From the IMG/VR virus record IMGVR_UViG_3300028557_000208, positions 1 to 22,369 of that record: a stretch of DNA of 22,369 nucleotides, one strand, 5' to 3'. The translations under genes and the position numbers were made by a program. The notes under the pieces were generated by a model. It made no database searches. It was not told the DNA's origin and was given only the letters and a program-made list of their open reading frames with translations. Each line of letters begins with the position of its first letter. The first letter of the stretch is position 1. This DNA comes from a virus. Of the stretch, positions 19,871 through 22,369 are shown in pieces.

Positions 19871-22369
19871 TTAGTTAGCAAAGTTTTGACCGACAACCAC
19901 TCCATAAAGTCCTACACTGGTAATATTACTACCATCAAAAGTTTTAAAGATGTAAATATCAGAACGACTTGCTGTTGGAGTTACAATCGGAAGAACACCA
20001 CCACCAGGCCAATAAACAGGAATTGTAGCATTAACAGAATCCCTAAAGGTATCAATACCAACAGTACGACCACCTGTAGAATCCTGATCTATTTTAATCG
20101 TAAATTCAGTGGATGCAGAAGGAGGGTTGAGTAGATTAAACTGATTAATATTACTTGTTGCAGTACAAATAAATGATTGTGCCTTAGAAAGGTCTATGGT
20201 TACCTGATTTGCAACAACCGATAAGTATTCTATATTTTCACTATATGTCTTAAATCTTGTGTGACCTTCTATATCAAGTTTTGCTCTTGGTACTGTAGTT
20301 CCAATTCCAACAGAAGTAGAATCTGTTGTAATTATGGTTCCACCAGTACCAACATTAAATGTTGTTGCAGTAATAATACCTGCACGAATGTTACTTGATG
20401 AACCATCTAATCGGAATGATGTGGAGGTCAGCATTCCACCAACGACTACATCTTGAGTCGTTGTAAATCCTGCAAAGACTGCTCTACCATTCACATAAAG
20501 TGAAGTTGATGATGAACCAACAGCACCAAGTTCCAAATTAAATCTTGGAACAGAAGTACCAATACCAACATTATTCAGTGCAGTATTGTATATTCCTCCG
20601 GTTATTTGAGTCCATCCAAGTGCAGCAGCATTTAGGTTTATAAGAGAACTACCATCACCAGAGAAAAAAGATGCAGTAATTGTTCCACCAATATTTGTGT
20701 TTCCATTCACATTCAGTTTAAATTGATTTGCAGTCGTTCCAATTCCAACACCACCAGTTGCATTCACAGAGAAGAGTGAAGAACCTGCACCGATTACAAG
20801 TCTAGAGGTTCCTGCACTGGTGGTTGCAATACCGACACGATCAAAAATCATATGATTTTCAGTTTTAGAAATGCTTATATTTCCAAAACGATACCAATCA
20901 TTTTCTAGAGTATAAATCCAACCAACATATCCACCCCGATTTGGGTCTGCATAATATGCAATATCTCCAGGATTTCCTGAAACTGTTGGTTGTGTGACTC
21001 CAACAGTATATTTACGTGATACTGTTGCATCTCCCTGAAGGAAAATACTATTTGCCTCAATTCCATCAGGTGCATTTGAGGTAATCTTTTGATTGAAGAT
21101 TACTGGACCATCAAATTCAGAGATGAGTGTCCCGTCTGTTCCACCCTCAACACGAATCGAACGAGAAACTGAAATTTCAAGAGGAGTCAGGGCATCAAAT
21201 CCGACACTCACTGCAGATAAAATATCTTCTCCGGTCACAGTCGGAATTGGAGAATCAAAGACCTGTTCTTGTCCTGTTGCAGAGTTTACTTTCTTATTTC
21301 CCACATAAAATGCACCACGATCATTCATTCCTGTAAATACAACCAGACCACCATTCACTTTGGTGGATTGTGAGAGTAGTTCTTCTTGATCTGATAGAAC
21401 TCTATCTTGACGATCTGGGAATGCCGTAGAATAGTTTCCTGGACCAAATCCAACATACTCAAAGGTATGTCCAGATGCACGAATAATAGAGTGTCTTCTT
21501 AATTCAATCGGACGAAGTTTAATTCTACGAACAACAGAACCATTATTGTGAGAAGTTGCATTAGTACCATAAATCCCTCTAAATACTGATATTGGATTGG
21601 TTATATATCCAGGTCCACTAACATTGCTGGTAGAAGGTGATGATTTTATTCTCATTATTTCAGAATCAATCAACAAATAATCTCCAATATTCAAATCTAA
21701 ACTGGTGATATTTGTAATATTAAAATTAGCAGTCGTTGCATCATTAATTGCAGAAGAAAGAGTTGTTGTAATCCCTGCATATTGTGGTTCCAATCTTCCG
21801 GCAATATTCTCATCTTCCGGAGTAACTGTTCCCCCTTGTGATCCAAATGCCTTGATATAGATTGTTTTTGCTCCTGTTGTGGCCGGAGATGTGGTTCCGA
21901 TTCCAACAAAGGTTTCGAATTGAACCAGACTATTGACTTTTTTAACCAGAAAATCTGAATTAAAGAGAGAAGAGTTTGCTCCACCAATGGTAATTTTATT
22001 CCCAACTGTTAATCCGTGATTCTGAATCGTGGTAATCGTTGAGATTCCAGTTACATTATTATAAGTAAGTGTAGTAATATCAATTGATTTCCCTGCATTA
22101 ATTGCTCGTGAATATGCAGTTACAGTAACTCCAATTCCAGTCGTAGAGGCATTTCCAACTGCTGATGCAGATTGGACCTGAAGTTGTTTTATATTTCCGG
22201 TTGCAATACCAGTGATTTTATAGACAGTATTATAACCATCCAGAGCAGCAGGAACCACTCCGGCAACTGTGAGACATTCTCCAATATGATTATAAACTCC
22301 GGTTACAGTTACATATCCTTGCACGAATCCAGAAGTTGTTGCGACTCCAACAACCGCAAGAGTATTTCC
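19871..22369 (-). CDS. Giant structural/fibre protein, N-terminus outside window
   Basis: The frame is open to the right edge (it begins ..GNTLAVVGVATTSGFVQGY), so the start lies outside. An internal GTG at 22322-22324 is not a credible start. The visible 832 residues include LTVGNKITIGGANSS, GDYLLIDSEIMRI, SIIRASGHTFEYVGFGPGNY, NGGLVVFTGMNDRGAFYVGN, GWIYTLENDWYRFGNIS, several GIGTT.P..KL.V fibre motifs, and a C-terminal domain with VTIDLSKAQSFICTATSNI, VYWPGGGVLPIVTPTASRSD and IYIFKTFDG. The combination is characteristic of very long structural proteins of marine T4-like phages. It lies first in the visible transcription order. The exact position in the virion is unknown. Confidence 0.88.
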   Translation of the reverse strand, partial: GNTLAVVGVATTSGFVQGYVTVTGVYNHIGECLTVAGVVPAALDGYNTVYKITGIATGNIKQLQVQSASAVGNASTTGIGVTVTAYSRAINAGKSIDITTLTYNNVTGISTITTIQNHGLTVGNKITIGGANSSLFNSDFLVKKVNSLVQFETFVGIGTTSPATTGAKTIYIKAFGSQGGTVTPEDENIAGRLEPQYAGITTTLSSAINDATTANFNITNITSLDLNIGDYLLIDSEIMRIKSSPSTSNVSGPGYITNPISVFRGIYGTNATSHNNGSVVRRIKLRPIELRRHSIIRASGHTFEYVGFGPGNYSTAFPDRQDRVLSDQEELLSQSTKVNGGLVVFTGMNDRGAFYVGNKKVNSATGQEQVFDSPIPTVTGEDILSAVSVGFDALTPLEISVSRSIRVEGGTDGTLISEFDGPVIFNQKITSNAPDGIEANSIFLQGDATVSRKYTVGVTQPTVSGNPGDIAYYADPNRGGYVGWIYTLENDWYRFGNISISKTENHMIFDRVGIATTSAGTSRLVIGAGSSLFSVNATGGVGIGTTANQFKLNVNGNTNIGGTITASFFSGDGSSLINLNAAALGWTQITGGIYNTALNNVGIGTSVPRFNLELGAVGSSSTSLYVNGRAVFAGFTTTQDVVVGGMLTSTSFRLDGSSSNIRAGIITATTFNVGTGGTIITTDSTSVGIGTTVPRAKLDIEGHTRFKTYSENIEYLSVVANQVTIDLSKAQSFICTATSNINQFNLLNPPSASTEFTIKIDQDSTGGRTVGIDTFRDSVNATIPVYWPGGGVLPIVTPTASRSDIYIFKTFDGSNITSVGLYGVVVGQNFAN

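Noticed and set aside
22322-22324. GTG start for the giant protein at the right edge
   Set aside because: The frame continues open to base 22369 with the same protein character (NTLAVVGVATTSGF), so this is an internal Val codon and the gene is truncated by the window.

Overview
The window is a late structural (tail fibre/adhesin) region of a large, AT-rich T4-type myovirus, most like marine cyanophages or their pelagic relatives. Evidence: every supported gene lies on the minus strand; 10 gaps or gene ends carry octamers on that strand matching or approaching the T4 late promoter TATAAATA; and most products are Thr/Ser/Gly/Val-rich beta-repeat fibre proteins with motifs such as GIGTTNP..KLHV, SGIVTAT.F.GN and FEYVGSG that recur in marine T4-like phages. 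There is no photosynthesis, replication or capsid gene here, so the host is not fixed by this sequence.

Layout in the direction of transcription (high to low coordinates). (1) 22369-14388: a 5'-truncated giant structural protein, a 791-aa Ig-like/glycine-rich adhesin candidate, a 782-aa fibre ending in a peptidase S74 chaperone domain, an 80-aa miniature fibre-like protein and a 124-aa small structural protein. (2) 14350-9611: a tight eight-gene block. It encodes a tail-fibre assembly chaperone-like protein, a Cys/His/Gly-rich protein, two 2OG-Fe(II) oxygenases, a GT9-like glycosyltransferase, a 47-aa protein, a third oxygenase-fold protein and a DUF6165-like protein. Its enzyme half is visibly more AT-rich than the flanks. 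(3) 9590-7218: small and medium virion proteins, each with its own late promoter. (4) 7144-3451: a beta-helix-like fibre, a small structural protein, a fibre and a LamG-domain protein, apparently one transcription unit. (5) 3350-1: the 5' part of a giant repetitive fibre that runs off the left edge.

Working model (inference): the fibre and adhesin genes build the host-recognition apparatus. The 14350-9611 block may assemble and covalently decorate one of these proteins, by hydroxylation through the oxygenases and possibly glycosylation through the GT9-like enzyme. The fibre genes share interchangeable modules and carry in-frame duplications, as expected for fast-evolving adhesins. No tRNA, CRISPR, insertion sequence or convincing intrinsic terminator was seen. 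No gene-free stretch exceeds 300 bases.
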